Shown here one piece after another: positions 55,691 through 64,000 of a stretch of DNA of 64,000 nucleotides. Each line of letters begins with the position of its first letter. Positions within the stretch are counted from its first letter, which is position 1. Source of the DNA: Aquitalea pelogenes (GTDB lineage Bacteria > Pseudomonadota > Gammaproteobacteria > Burkholderiales > Chromobacteriaceae); NCBI RefSeq assembly GCF_001515305.1, contig NZ_LNQV01000002.1:62001-126000 (forward strand), given 5' to 3'. The notes under the pieces are model-generated. The model made no database searches, was not told the origin of the DNA, and saw only the letters and a list, made by a program, of their open reading frames with translations. A program made the position numbers and the translations under genes.

Positions 55691-57073
55691 TCAGTAAATG
55701 ATGGCAGCCTTGGGCAGGGAGTAGGTATCCAGCGCCCGGATGCCCCCTTCGCGCCCTACGCCGGAATCGGCAAAACCGCCCACCGGCAACTCCGGCAGCC
55801 AGAATTCCGGATCGGCATTGACCCAGATCCGTCCGACACGTAACTGCCGGACAGCCTGCAAGGCCGTGCTGCTTGCCGCCGTCCAGACATAGACGGCCAG
55901 CCCATACTGGTTATCGGCAACAATGGCATTAAATTGACTGGCCGCGACACGACAAATGGTGATGACCGGGCCGAACAGCTCCTGCTCACGCAAGGCAGAG
56001 TCCGGTGCCACATGGTCGATCAGCACCGGGCCGAGGAAATGGCCAGGGCCATCCAGCCGGGAGCCGGGCAAGGCGACGCCCCCCTGTGCCAGACCGGCTT
56101 GCACCAGCGACTGAATGCGCTGCTTGTGTGCCAGGGTGATCATGGGCTGCAATCCCTCGGGCACGGCATCGCTGCTGCTGGCAGGAAAACGACGCTGCAA
56201 GGCCTGCTGCAGCTGGCTGACAAACTCATCGGCCACTGCCGGGTCCACCAGCACATGGGTGCCGGCAATGCAGGCTTGTCCGCCATTGCGCAAAGCCCCG
56301 GCAATCACGCCGTCGGCCGCAACGGCCAGGTTGGCATCGGGATACACCAGCACCTGGTTGTTGCCACCCAGCTCGGCCGTCACCCGCTTGCCGCAGCTTG
56401 CCGCGGCGGTTTCGATGGCACGGCCGGTAGCGGTGGAGCCGACAAAGGCAATCATGTCGACCGCCGGGTGACGGGTGAGTGCCTGACCGGCTTCCTTGCC
56501 CACGCCGTACACCACCTGCACCACATCGGCAGGAAACAAGGGGTTCTGCTGCAAATGGGCGACCAGCAGGGCCAGCGAGCCGACCGCCAGTTCACTAGGC
56601 TTGAGAATGACGCAGCAACCGGCGGCCAGCGCAAAGGGCATGCGCTCGGCGGTGGTGATCAGCGGGTAATTCCACGGCACAATCAGCCCCACCACCCCCA
56701 TCGGCTCGCGCAGTGTCAGGGCCAGTCCGCTACCGGTGGCACTGCCCAGGGTTTCGGTATGCTCCACACGCGCCAGGGCGGCGGCATATTCCCACAGTCC
56801 GGCAGCACCGGCCACCTCGCCACGGGCGGTGGCCAGCGACTTGCCGGTATCGGCCGCTTCGGCGGCGGCAAAGGCTTCCAGTTGCTCGCGCAGGTGGCGG
56901 GCGACACTCAGCAGGGCCTCGCTACGCCTGGCGGCAGGCAGGGTACGCCAGTGCTGGAAAAATGCCTGCCGGGCACGTTGGCATATCTGGTCAATCTGCG
57001 TGGCATCGGTACAGGCATGGTGCGCAACGGCAGTGCCGGTACGCGGGTCGTGAGTCAACAGCATTTGTGTCAT
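55691..57073 (-). CDS. NAD(P)-dependent aldehyde dehydrogenase
   Basis: 460 aa, intact aldehyde dehydrogenase fold. Cofactor segments MGVVGLIVPWNYPLITTAER and FVGSTATGRAI, glutamate in TAELGGNN, catalytic cysteine in NGGQACIAGTH (about residue 270) and EQELFGPVI are present. It overlaps the acyl ligase by 4 bp (57070-57073), so they are cotranslated. It may supply the carboxylic acid used by the ligase. The aldehyde substrate is not evident. Confidence 0.85.
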   Translation of the reverse strand: MTQMLLTHDPRTGTAVAHHACTDATQIDQICQRARQAFFQHWRTLPAARRSEALLSVARHLREQLEAFAAAEAADTGKSLATARGEVAGAAGLWEYAAALARVEHTETLGSATGSGLALTLREPMGVVGLIVPWNYPLITTAERMPFALAAGCCVILKPSELAVGSLALLVAHLQQNPLFPADVVQVVYGVGKEAGQALTRHPAVDMIAFVGSTATGRAIETAAASCGKRVTAELGGNNQVLVYPDANLAVAADGVIAGALRNGGQACIAGTHVLVDPAVADEFVSQLQQALQRRFPASSSDAVPEGLQPMITLAHKQRIQSLVQAGLAQGGVALPGSRLDGPGHFLGPVLIDHVAPDSALREQELFGPVITICRVAASQFNAIVADNQYGLAVYVWTAASSTALQAVRQLRVGRIWVNADPEFWLPELPVGGFADSGVGREGGIRALDTYSLPKAAIIY

Positions 57074-58497
57074 TGCACCGCCTGATAGCTGATCAGCCGC
57101 TTGATGGGCTTGCCCGAAGCGGTACGCGGAATGCTGTCCACCGCCTGCACCTGATCCGGCCGCTGCACCTGTGGCAGCGCGCCATTGAACAGACGAATCA
57201 GTGCATCTCGAATGGCTTCGGCATTGCCATCGGCGCGCGGAATGAAAAACACATCGTAGGTTTCACCCCAGAACAGGTCCGGCTTGCCCACTGCATAACA
57301 CTCTTCGCACAGGTCCGCCGCATGGACCATGTCTTCGATTTCGGAGAGATTGATGAGCTCGCCACCCTTCTTGATGGAGTCTTTGCGACGGCCGGAGACA
57401 AACAGTTCGTTTGCTTCCAGATGGCCCAGGTCCCCGGTGCGGAAAGGCTGGCTGCGATCGAAGGGTTCGATATGGCCGTCTGCCCCCAGATAGCCAAGCG
57501 CCATGTAAGGCGACTGCACCAGCAGTTCTCCATCAGCCTGACTGTCGATGCTGACGCTGACCCCCGCCATGACCTGCCCCACCGAGAAAGGAGCACTCTG
57601 GCCGTGACCGATGGTAAACGAGCCACCCAGTTCGGTAATGCCGAAGCAAGGGCGGATTTCCACACCACACACCTTAAGAAACTCGTCCTTGATGGCCGGA
57701 TACAGAATGGAGCTGGTGGAAATGACGCTGGCGCGTTGCAGGGGTGCCAGATCAGCCTTGAAGAACTTGTAGGTCTTGCTCAAGGAGGCGGCCATGGTGG
57801 GGGACAGGTACAGATAGTCTGGCTGATGACGTGCCACATCCTCCCAGAAGCCGCCCATGGATTTGGCGCTAAAGCGCGGGCAAACCGCAATGCAACCACC
57901 ACTCATCAGGGGGCAGGCAAACAAGTTGAACAGACCGGCGTTATAGAACATCGGCCAGTTGTGCAGGGTGATCTGCCCCGGCTGCTGCCCCACCGCACTG
58001 GCAAATGCCCCCGCAGCGGCAAAGAAATTGCCCAGCGATTGCACAATGCCTTTGGGCGCGCCGGTGGTGCCGGAGGAAAACACCACCAGGAATGGCTGGT
58101 CCATATCCCCCTGTGCCACGCAGTCCGGCAGACTGTTGTCCAGTGAATAGGCCAGCTGGTCGTAGGAGGTGATGCTCATCGCAGCACTGACCACCTGGCG
58201 GGTCTTGTTGAGCTGGGCGACGGTAATGTCCGGGTCCACCGGGCAGGCAGTCATGCCACCCAGCGCCAGCGCCAGCATCAGTTCCAGGTACTCCGGCCGG
58301 TTCTCCAGCCCGATGACGATACGGTCGCCATGGCGGGCACCTTGCTGCACCAGGTGGTTCAGCAGGCGGATGGCCCGGTCAAGGAACTCACCATAGCTGA
58401 CACTGACGCCGTCATGCAGAATCAGCGGCTGCTCGCGCCGCGGCGCGAAAATGGCATCAAAGAAATCATATCGAACCGAAGACATTACCTTCTCCAT
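57070..58497 (-). CDS. AMP-dependent acyl-activating enzyme (ANL family)
   Basis: 475 aa. The P-loop-like motif FSSGTTGAPKGIVQSLGNF (about residue 140), FGITELGGSF, the hinge region RTGDLGHLEANELFVSGRRK and the C-terminal lysine in RTASGKPIKRL are intact. Substrate is not predictable; small or unusual acids are likely. It probably adenylates an acid and loads it on the nearby acyl carrier protein. The start may be ATG 58497 or 58485. It is the first gene of the run toward fliC. Confidence 0.82.
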   Translation of the reverse strand: MEKVMSSVRYDFFDAIFAPRREQPLILHDGVSVSYGEFLDRAIRLLNHLVQQGARHGDRIVIGLENRPEYLELMLALALGGMTACPVDPDITVAQLNKTRQVVSAAMSITSYDQLAYSLDNSLPDCVAQGDMDQPFLVVFSSGTTGAPKGIVQSLGNFFAAAGAFASAVGQQPGQITLHNWPMFYNAGLFNLFACPLMSGGCIAVCPRFSAKSMGGFWEDVARHQPDYLYLSPTMAASLSKTYKFFKADLAPLQRASVISTSSILYPAIKDEFLKVCGVEIRPCFGITELGGSFTIGHGQSAPFSVGQVMAGVSVSIDSQADGELLVQSPYMALGYLGADGHIEPFDRSQPFRTGDLGHLEANELFVSGRRKDSIKKGGELINLSEIEDMVHAADLCEECYAVGKPDLFWGETYDVFFIPRADGNAEAIRDALIRLFNGALPQVQRPDQVQAVDSIPRTASGKPIKRLISYQAVQ

Positions 58498-58529
58498 ATC
58501 TAGGCCGTGCCAGCAAAGCCGGGCCGGAC

Positions 58530-59270
58530 TCAGGCCGTGGTAGTGGCAGACAACAAGGCCAGCAGCACGGCAGTGACATCATTCATGCCCGCTTCGGCCG
58601 TGGCCGGGTCGAAATTCACCGTGGCACTGCCTCCCTTGCCTGCCGCCCAGTTCACCACCAGGCACAGATGGACATAAGGCAGGTTCATTTCACGGGCGAG
58701 GCAGGCCTCCGGCATGCCGGTCATGCCGACAATATCGGCACCATCCCGCTCCAACCTGAGGATTTCCGCTGCGGTTTCCAGCCGCGGGCCCTGGGTGCAG
58801 GCATACACGCCCTGATTCACCGCCGGTTTGCCACTGGCATTGACGGCGGCAATCAGCTTGTTACGCAATGCATCGTCGTAAGGATTGCTGAAGTCGACAT
58901 GCACGACCGGCCGCTCCGGGCCATCAAAAAAGGTGTGCTTGCGACCCCAGCTGTAGTCGATGATGTTGTCCGGCACCACCAGGGTGCCCGGCCCCATGTC
59001 GGCGCGGATGCCACCGACCGAGCCGATGGACAGGATGCCCTTGACGCCCTGGTTGTGCAGCGCCCAGATATTGGCGCGGTAATTGATTTCGTGCGGGGCC
59101 AGCGAGTGACCGTGACCGTGACGGGCAATGAACACCACGTTTTGCTGGCCGATATGGCCGAATGTCAGTGCGCAGGACGGGTCGCCATAGGGTGTGCGCA
59201 CCACCTGACGATGGGTTACTTCCAGTAAGGGCAGCTTGGCCAGGCCGCTGCCTCCGATGATGGCCAACAT
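58530..59270 (-). CDS. S-methyl-5'-thioinosine / thioadenosine phosphorylase family protein
   Basis: 246 aa of the purine nucleoside phosphorylase family. MLAIIGGSGLAKLPLLEVTH, FIARHGHGHSLAPHEINYRA and GMTGMPEACLAREMNLPYVH are family motifs. The length and sequence fit the methylthioinosine phosphorylase branch (as in Pseudomonas), which salvages methylthioadenosine products; methylthioadenosine phosphorylase is the alternative. The ATG at 59270 has GGGGGGA upstream, and the frame to 59315 is less likely. It lies 32 bp before the acyl ligase and may be cotranscribed. Confidence 0.8.
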   Translation of the reverse strand: MLAIIGGSGLAKLPLLEVTHRQVVRTPYGDPSCALTFGHIGQQNVVFIARHGHGHSLAPHEINYRANIWALHNQGVKGILSIGSVGGIRADMGPGTLVVPDNIIDYSWGRKHTFFDGPERPVVHVDFSNPYDDALRNKLIAAVNASGKPAVNQGVYACTQGPRLETAAEILRLERDGADIVGMTGMPEACLAREMNLPYVHLCLVVNWAAGKGGSATVNFDPATAEAGMNDVTAVLLALLSATTTA

Positions 59271-59292
59271 AGTCGGTCCCCCCTTGTAATGA

Positions 59293-59376
59293 CATGGCGT
59301 CAATGCAAACGCCATGCCGCTTGGTTTTTACCGCATTATGGCTGAATCGGACGGGGGGATAAATTGCTTTATCCCC
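59293..59376 (-). promoter_or_regulatory. Two hairpins upstream of the phosphorylase gene
   Basis: GGGGATAAA/TTTATCCCC (59355-59363 and 59368-59376, loop TTGC) and CATGGCGT/ACGCCATG (59293-59300 and 59309-59316). They lie 23-106 bp before the ATG. They could be leader RNA structure or operators. No known riboswitch was recognised. Confidence 0.35.
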
Positions 59377-59452
59377 GGACAGGGCAAACCGGGAGTGATT
59401 TGCCGGAGGAAAACCATCAGCCCGGCAGATGGCATCAAGCGGCTGCAGCCGC

Positions 59453-59923
59453 TTAATCGGCGCGCAACAGCAGCCAGGCCGCCACCGCGACAATCAGCAA
59501 GGCAATGGCCTTGCCAACCCATGCCGTCCAGTGCTGGCCGGTTTCAAGGCAAGCCTCGGCCGGATTGGCCGGGTTGTAATACACCCGTACCTGCGCGCCT
59601 GCCGGATAGCGCGCCAGAATGGCCGCCACTTCCTGCTGGCTGCGGCTGTAGCCGGGATTGGGAAAGCGGCGGTTGCCGGACTGGTAGGTTTTACCCTGCA
59701 CCTGATACTGATACCGCAGCTGCGGGAAATATTCCCAGGTATTGTCGCGATCGCCGCCGGCATTGACCTGACGCTGTTCCTGACGGCTTTCCAGCACGCT
59801 GCCCACCGCACTGGGCCAACTGGCCGACGCATCGCCCTTGGCACCCAGCCACCACAAATAAGCGAAGGCGGCCAGCCCGGCCAGCAGCATCAGGCCTTGC
59901 AGCAGTTTCTCAACCATGGACAC
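59453..59923 (-). CDS. DUF3592 domain protein
   Basis: 156 aa. Membrane segments at both ends (about residues 8-25 and 134-153) flank a central extracytoplasmic DUF3592-like part (GKTYQSGNRRFPNPGYSRSQ, then VRVYYNPANPAEACLE). The YYNPxxP[A] motif is family-typical. The function is unknown. It overlaps the second DUF3592 gene by about 14 bp, so the two probably form a pair. Confidence 0.78.
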   Translation of the reverse strand: MSMVEKLLQGLMLLAGLAAFAYLWWLGAKGDASASWPSAVGSVLESRQEQRQVNAGGDRDNTWEYFPQLRYQYQVQGKTYQSGNRRFPNPGYSRSQQEVAAILARYPAGAQVRVYYNPANPAEACLETGQHWTAWVGKAIALLIVAVAAWLLLRAD

Positions 59924-60422
59924 CAGCCCTCAGCCGCCGCACATGGCGCCAGCGTTGCAGCAAGCGGTCACACAAGGCCCAGCCGAACAAGGTGCTGAGC
60001 GCCGCCAGAATGAAACGGCCACTGCCGATGCTGCTGTCGCCCTCGCGGATCAGCACCGAGCGCGCCGGTTCTTGCGGGTTGTAATACACCACCACGGCCT
60101 TGCCGGTGGGAAAGCGCCGTGTCAGGTCTTCGGCACTGCTGTGATCGCCGGGCAAGGCAGTGGCAAGCGCATACAGCTGGTCGCCGTGATAGACCTCGCC
60201 ATTCACGGTGTAGAGGTACTGCACGTAAGGCTCCCAGCGGGTCTGGTCCGGATGCCCTTCCGGGCTGCTGACCATGATGCGGCTGGATTCCACATGACCG
60301 GGAGCAGCCTGCCAGTGCCGTACGGCCTGGGCCGGGTCCAGCAGCAGGTTGATGAGGCCCATCAGGCTGAGCAGGAATGCCAGCATCAGGATGGAAGTTT
60401 GCCAACGCGGGGAAAGATGCAT
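59910..60422 (-). CDS. DUF3592 domain protein
   Basis: 170 aa. It has the same layout as its neighbour: an N-terminal membrane helix, a middle domain with VVVYYNPQEPARSVLIREGD, and a C-terminal hydrophobic segment (FILAALSTLFGWALC). The two genes look like a tandem duplication that has diverged. The function is unknown. It lies 11 bp downstream of ruvX. Confidence 0.78.
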   Translation of the reverse strand: MHLSPRWQTSILMLAFLLSLMGLINLLLDPAQAVRHWQAAPGHVESSRIMVSSPEGHPDQTRWEPYVQYLYTVNGEVYHGDQLYALATALPGDHSSAEDLTRRFPTGKAVVVYYNPQEPARSVLIREGDSSIGSGRFILAALSTLFGWALCDRLLQRWRHVRRLRAGVHG

Positions 60423-60433
60423 GATGGACAGGT

Positions 60434-60862
60434 TCAGACGGCCGTACCGTGACTTTCAAACCAGGTGGTGAGAATGGCCTGGGCGGCAACCTGGTCCAGC
60501 GCCGGTTTCTGCTTGCGGCCACGCACGCCGGCCTCGGCCAGCATGGATTCGGCAATCACCGAGGTCAGCCGCTCGTCCACCAGCCACACCGGCAGGCCAA
60601 AGCGCCCTTTGAGCCGATTGGCAAAGCGCCGTGCCAGCTGGGTCATCTGGTGTTCGGTATCGTCCTGATGCATGGGCAGGCCCACCACCAGCTGGGCCGG
60701 CTGCCATTCGTCGATCAGCTTGCCGATGGCGGCAAAGCGGGCGTCGGTCACCTCGGTATCAATGGTCAGCAGCGGGTGGGCGATACCCAGCATGGTTTCG
60801 CCCATGGCCACACCGATACGACGTTCGCCAAAATCAAAAGCCAGTACCGTTCCCTCAGGCAT
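60434..60862 (-). CDS. ruvX: Holliday junction resolvase-like / pre-16S rRNA nuclease RuvX (YqgF)
   Basis: 142-aa RNase-H-fold nuclease that takes part in 16S rRNA 5' end maturation. [17 protein letters not shown] contains the metal-binding aspartate, [20 protein letters not shown] and the [13 protein letters not shown] segment follow, and the C-terminal DQVAAQAIL completes the site. The ATG at 60862 gives the family start. It overlaps yqgE by 8 bp; the yqgE-ruvX order is very common. Confidence 0.94.
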   Translation of the reverse strand: MPEGTVLAFDFGERRIGVAMGETMLGIAHPLLTIDTEVTDARFAAIGKLIDEWQPAQLVVGLPMHQDDTEHQMTQLARRFANRLKGRFGLPVWLVDERLTSVIAESMLAEAGVRGRKQKPALDQVAAQAILTTWFESHGTAV

Positions 60863-61415
60863 GACCGACATCTCCGGACAGCAGGGACGGGTCAAACCCC
60901 AGCAAGGCCATGGCGGCGTCGTAACGCGACTCGGCGGGAAGATCAAACAGGATGTCCGGATCGGCCTTGACGGTAAGCCAGCTGTTGTCGCTGATTTCCT
61001 GCTCCAGCTGCCCGGCCGACCAGCCGGCATAACCCAGGGTCAGCAACATGCGCTGCGGGCCACGCCCTTCGGACACGGCAATCAGCACATCCTTGGAGGT
61101 AGTGAGCGCCAGCTCGTCCTTCACCACCAGGCTGGACTGCCAATGCCCCGCCGGAGCATGCAGCACAAAGCCGCGATCCGGTTGCACCGGACCGCCGAAG
61201 AACACCGACTCGCCGCGCAAGGGGTCGATCTCCAGCGGCAGGTCGATCTGGTCGAACAACTGTGCCATGGCAATGCCCGAAGGCTTGTTGACAATCAGGC
61301 CCATCGCCCCGTGGTCGCCATGCTCGCACAGGTACACCAGCGAGCGGGCAAACAGCGGGTCGGCCATATTGGGCATGGCAATCAGAAAGTGATCGGTGAG
61401 CGATAACGGTTCCAT
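60855..61415 (-). CDS. YqgE/AlgH family protein
   Basis: 186 aa of the DUF179 family. [40 protein letters not shown] and [18 protein letters not shown] are diagnostic. Its biochemical role is unclear; the name AlgH comes from alginate regulation in Pseudomonas. The start ATG at 61415 gives the family N-terminus, and the frame to 61868 is antisense to smc. It is divergent from smc, with 142 bp between. Confidence 0.92.
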   Translation of the reverse strand: MEPLSLTDHFLIAMPNMADPLFARSLVYLCEHGDHGAMGLIVNKPSGIAMAQLFDQIDLPLEIDPLRGESVFFGGPVQPDRGFVLHAPAGHWQSSLVVKDELALTTSKDVLIAVSEGRGPQRMLLTLGYAGWSAGQLEQEISDNSWLTVKADPDILFDLPAESRYDAAMALLGFDPSLLSGDVGHA

Positions 61416-61557
61416 GAGGGCATTATGGCACAACACTTCTGACAAAAGTTCTGCCACGCCACAACAGCAGCCGCACCCTTGTCTTGCAGCAAAAGCAAAC
61501 AAAAGCCGCCACCCTGATAAAATGCCGCGGTTGCTTCTTAATTCTTGCGAGAACGCC

Positions 61558-64000
61558 TTGCGCCTCACCCACGTCAAACTGTCCGGCTTCAAGTCATTTG
61601 TCGATCCCACCAGCATTCCGGTCCCCGGCCAGCTGGTAGCCGTGATCGGCCCCAATGGCTGTGGCAAATCCAATGTGATTGACGCGGTGCGCTGGGTGCT
61701 GGGCGAATCCAGCGCCAAGCAGCTGCGCGGCGAGTCGATGCAGGACGTGATTTTCAACGGCTCCTCCACTCGCAAACCGGTCAGCCGTGCCTCGGTGGAA
61801 CTGGTGTTCGACAATGCCGACGGCCAGCTTACCGGCCCGTGGGGGCAATATGCCGAAGTCGCCATCAAGCGGGTACTGACCCGCCAGGGCGAATCCAGCT
61901 ATTACATCAACAACCAGCAGGTGCGCCGCCGCGACATTACCGACCTGTTCCTCGGCACCGGCGTGGGTGCGCGTGGCTATGCGGTGATCGAACAAGGCAT
62001 GATCTCGCGCATCATCGAAGCGCGGCCGGAAGAACTGCGTGCCTATCTGGAAGAAGCCGCCGGGGTGTCCAAATACAAGGAACGCCGCCGCGAGACCGAA
62101 CACCGCATTGCCGATACCCGCGCCAATCTGGAACGCATCGAAGACCTGCGCCAAGAACTGGAACGCCAGGTGGAACGGCTGAGCGAACAGGCCGAAGTAG
62201 CCGCCCAGTACCACGACCTGCGCGGCACCCTGACCCACAAGCAGAACCTGCTGGCACTGGCCCGGCGCGAAGAAGCCGGCCGCAACGAAGCCCATGCCCG
62301 CGCCGAACTGTCGCGCATCGAAACCGAAGAAGCCGCCATGGAAGCGGCACTCACCCATCTGGACACCGAGCTGGAAACCGTGCGCGAAAGCCACTACGCC
62401 GCCAGTGACGCGGTGCACGAAGCCCAGCAGCAACTGTTTGAAGCCAATGCCGCGCTGGCGCGGCTGGAAGAACAACAACGCCATCGCCAGCAAAACCAGG
62501 TACGGGTAGAGCGCGAACTGGCCAGTGCCCGCAATGAGCGCCAGCAACTGGCGGAGAGTCGCCAGCAGGCCGCCATGGAGCTGGACGACTGGTTGCCACG
62601 GCGCGAAGAAGCACAAATGCGGCTGGAAGAAGCCCAGATGGCACTGGAAGACGGTGCCGACCTGCTGCCCAGTGCCGAAGCCGAATTCCGCGCCAAGGAC
62701 CAGTTGCAAGCACAAATGCTGGCACAGCAAGCCAACCTCACCCGCGAACGCGATCTGGCCCGGCAAAAGGGCGAACACCAGCGCCGCACGCTGGAACAGC
62801 TGGCCAGCCGCCAGCAAGCCCTGCAACGCGAGCTGACCGAACTGAACCTGCCCGACCAGGACCAGCAAGCCGCCGCCCAGGCCGAAGTCGAGCGCGCACG
62901 CGCCGCACTGGACGCTGTGCGCGCCCGCGTGGTGGCCGATGAAGCCAAGCTGGCCGATCTGGCTGCCGAGCGCGAAAAGCTGGATGAACAACTGGCACAG
63001 CACGCGCCGAACTGGCGCGCGCCGAAGCCGAAGTCGCCGCGCTGGCCGCCGTGCTGGCACGCGAAGCTGCCGGAGAAAAACTGGGCGACTGGCTGCACCA
63101 GCAAGGCCTGGCCGATGTCCCGCAGCTGTGGCAGGCAGTACAGGTTGCGCCACAGTGGCAAACCGCGCTGGAAGCCGTGCTGGGCGAACGGCTCAATGCC
63201 CGTGCCGCCTCCAGCCAGCACATTCCCCCCGCCGCACTGACCCTGGTGGATGGTCAGGCCGCTCCCTTGCACAGCCCGGCTCAGGACTGGCCGCAGCTGC
63301 TGGATCAACTGACCGCCAGCGCACCTTTTGACGCCGCACTGCAAGACTGGCTGGCAGGCGTCTACCTGGCCGATGACCTGGCACAGGCCATCAGCCGTCG
63401 TGGCCAGCTGCGCGCCGGCGAATGCCTGCTCACCCCGCAGGGCCATCGGATCAGCGCCAGCAGCGTGTGCTTTTACAGTGCAGCCAGTGGCAGCGGACTG
63501 ATGGAGCGCAAGCAACAGCTGGAAGCCGCCCAGGCCCGCCAGCAGCAACTGCAACCGGATATCGACCGCCTGCAGAAGCGGCGCGAGTCGCTACAAAGCA
63601 TGAACGGCATGCTGGCCGAGGCAGTACGCGCACAAAAAGGTGCACTCACCCGGCTGGAAGCCGAACTCAACGCGGTGACGCTGGAGCACGTCAAGCTGGA
63701 TCAGGCCGCGCGGCAAGGTGCCGCCCGCCTGTCCTTCATCCATGCCGAGCAACAACGCTTGCAGGAAGAACGCCAGCAAGCCCAGCTGGACATCGAAGAG
63801 AGCGAGCTGCAGGGCGAAGAAGCCACCATGACGCTGGAGGAACTGGCGGTGCAGCTGGAGGAAGTGCGGCTGGACCGGCTGAATGCCGAAACCGGCCTGC
63901 AACTGGCGCGCAACAAAACCCGCGATGCCGAACGCCAGCTGCATGAAATCCGCCTGGAACTGCACACCGCCGAACAAAAGACCGCCGAACTGGCCCGCCG
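61558..64000 (+). CDS. smc: Chromosome segregation protein SMC (frameshifted, partial at right edge)
   Basis: Condensin ATPase subunit. The head has Walker [21 protein letters not shown] near residue 28, followed by a long coiled coil of Glu/Gln/Arg heptads from about residue 165. The frame breaks near 62998-63005 (codon about 481): the first frame reads on as unlikely sequence, while the next frame continues [20 protein letters not shown], then the hinge region, to the window edge. One missing base (for example a G at CACAG) explains it. The TTG start at 61558 matches the family; ATG 61522 is an alternative. smc is normally important for growth, so a read error is likely. Confidence 0.85.

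Noticed and set aside
61594-63153. 519-codon minus-strand frame opposite smc
   Set aside because: Shadow of the smc coiled-coil codons. The translation is Phe/Leu/Gly-rich without motifs.

Overview
The window reads as chromosomal DNA from a flagellated betaproteobacterium, most likely of the Neisseriales / Chromobacteriaceae group. Supporting points are the nuo operon next to tpiA-secG-tRNA-Leu, the family-typical sequences of the housekeeping genes, the high GC content and the fliC-flaG-fliD-fliS order. The genus cannot be fixed from sequence reading alone. No IS element, prophage, rRNA or CRISPR array was seen.

Layout: (1) 1-8247, minus strand: nuoA-I of respiratory complex I (nuoI is cut by the left edge), preceded by tRNA-Leu(GAG), secG and tpiA. 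(2) 9703-15242, plus strand: the phosphate transporter pstSCAB, with a Pho-box-like site, followed by a frameshifted low-affinity transporter, pit. (3) 15243-15499: a short intergenic region with a perfect FNR-type box, a promoter and an orphan terminator, together predicting an oxygen-responsive small RNA. (4) 15500-22861, minus strand: recG, DUF2147, PhzF-like, DUF4124, ridA, hemW, rdgB and dusA. (5) 23078-27907, minus strand: the cytochrome bo3 quinol oxidase operon cyoABCDE, with a long structured upstream region holding a second perfect FNR box. (6) 28563-34250: a soluble FIST-domain chemoreceptor, then the two-component system rstAB, a perfect RstA box, an asr-like acid-shock gene (frameshifted in its tandem repeats) and a YdgD-like secreted protease. 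(7) 34302-41068: rph, a PP2C phosphatase / Ser-Thr kinase pair, yicC, two orphan lipoproteins, small proteins and a GarR-like dehydrogenase. (8) 41192-46508, minus strand: flagellar genes (FlhB-like, FliK-like, DUF2802, fliT, fliS, fliD, flaG, fliC). (9) 46599-58497, minus strand: a biosynthetic cluster directly upstream of flagellin, containing a 1626-residue multi-glycosyltransferase, a WecE/VioA-type sugar aminotransferase, a methyltransferase, an acyl carrier protein, a hexapeptide acyltransferase, a radical SAM enzyme, an aldehyde dehydrogenase and an acyl-activating ligase. (10) 58530-64000: a methylthioinosine phosphorylase-like gene, two DUF3592 proteins, ruvX, yqgE/algH and, divergently, smc, which has a frameshift and is cut by the right edge.

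How the genes work together: the cluster in (9) has the parts needed to make a 4-amino-4,6-dideoxy sugar, acylate it from a carrier protein, methylate it and polymerise or transfer it. Its position next to fliC suggests flagellin glycosylation; this is inference. In (6), rstA-rstB-RstA box-asr-ydgD looks like a self-contained acid-shock module resembling the E. coli RstA-asr circuit. Two exact TTGAT-N4-ATCAA boxes sit at -61.5 and -41.5 from predicted start points, which suggests FNR-type oxygen control of an sRNA and of the cyo region. Three genes (pit, asr, smc) carry single frameshifts. Because smc is normally needed for growth, sequencing or assembly indels should be excluded before calling these real mutations.
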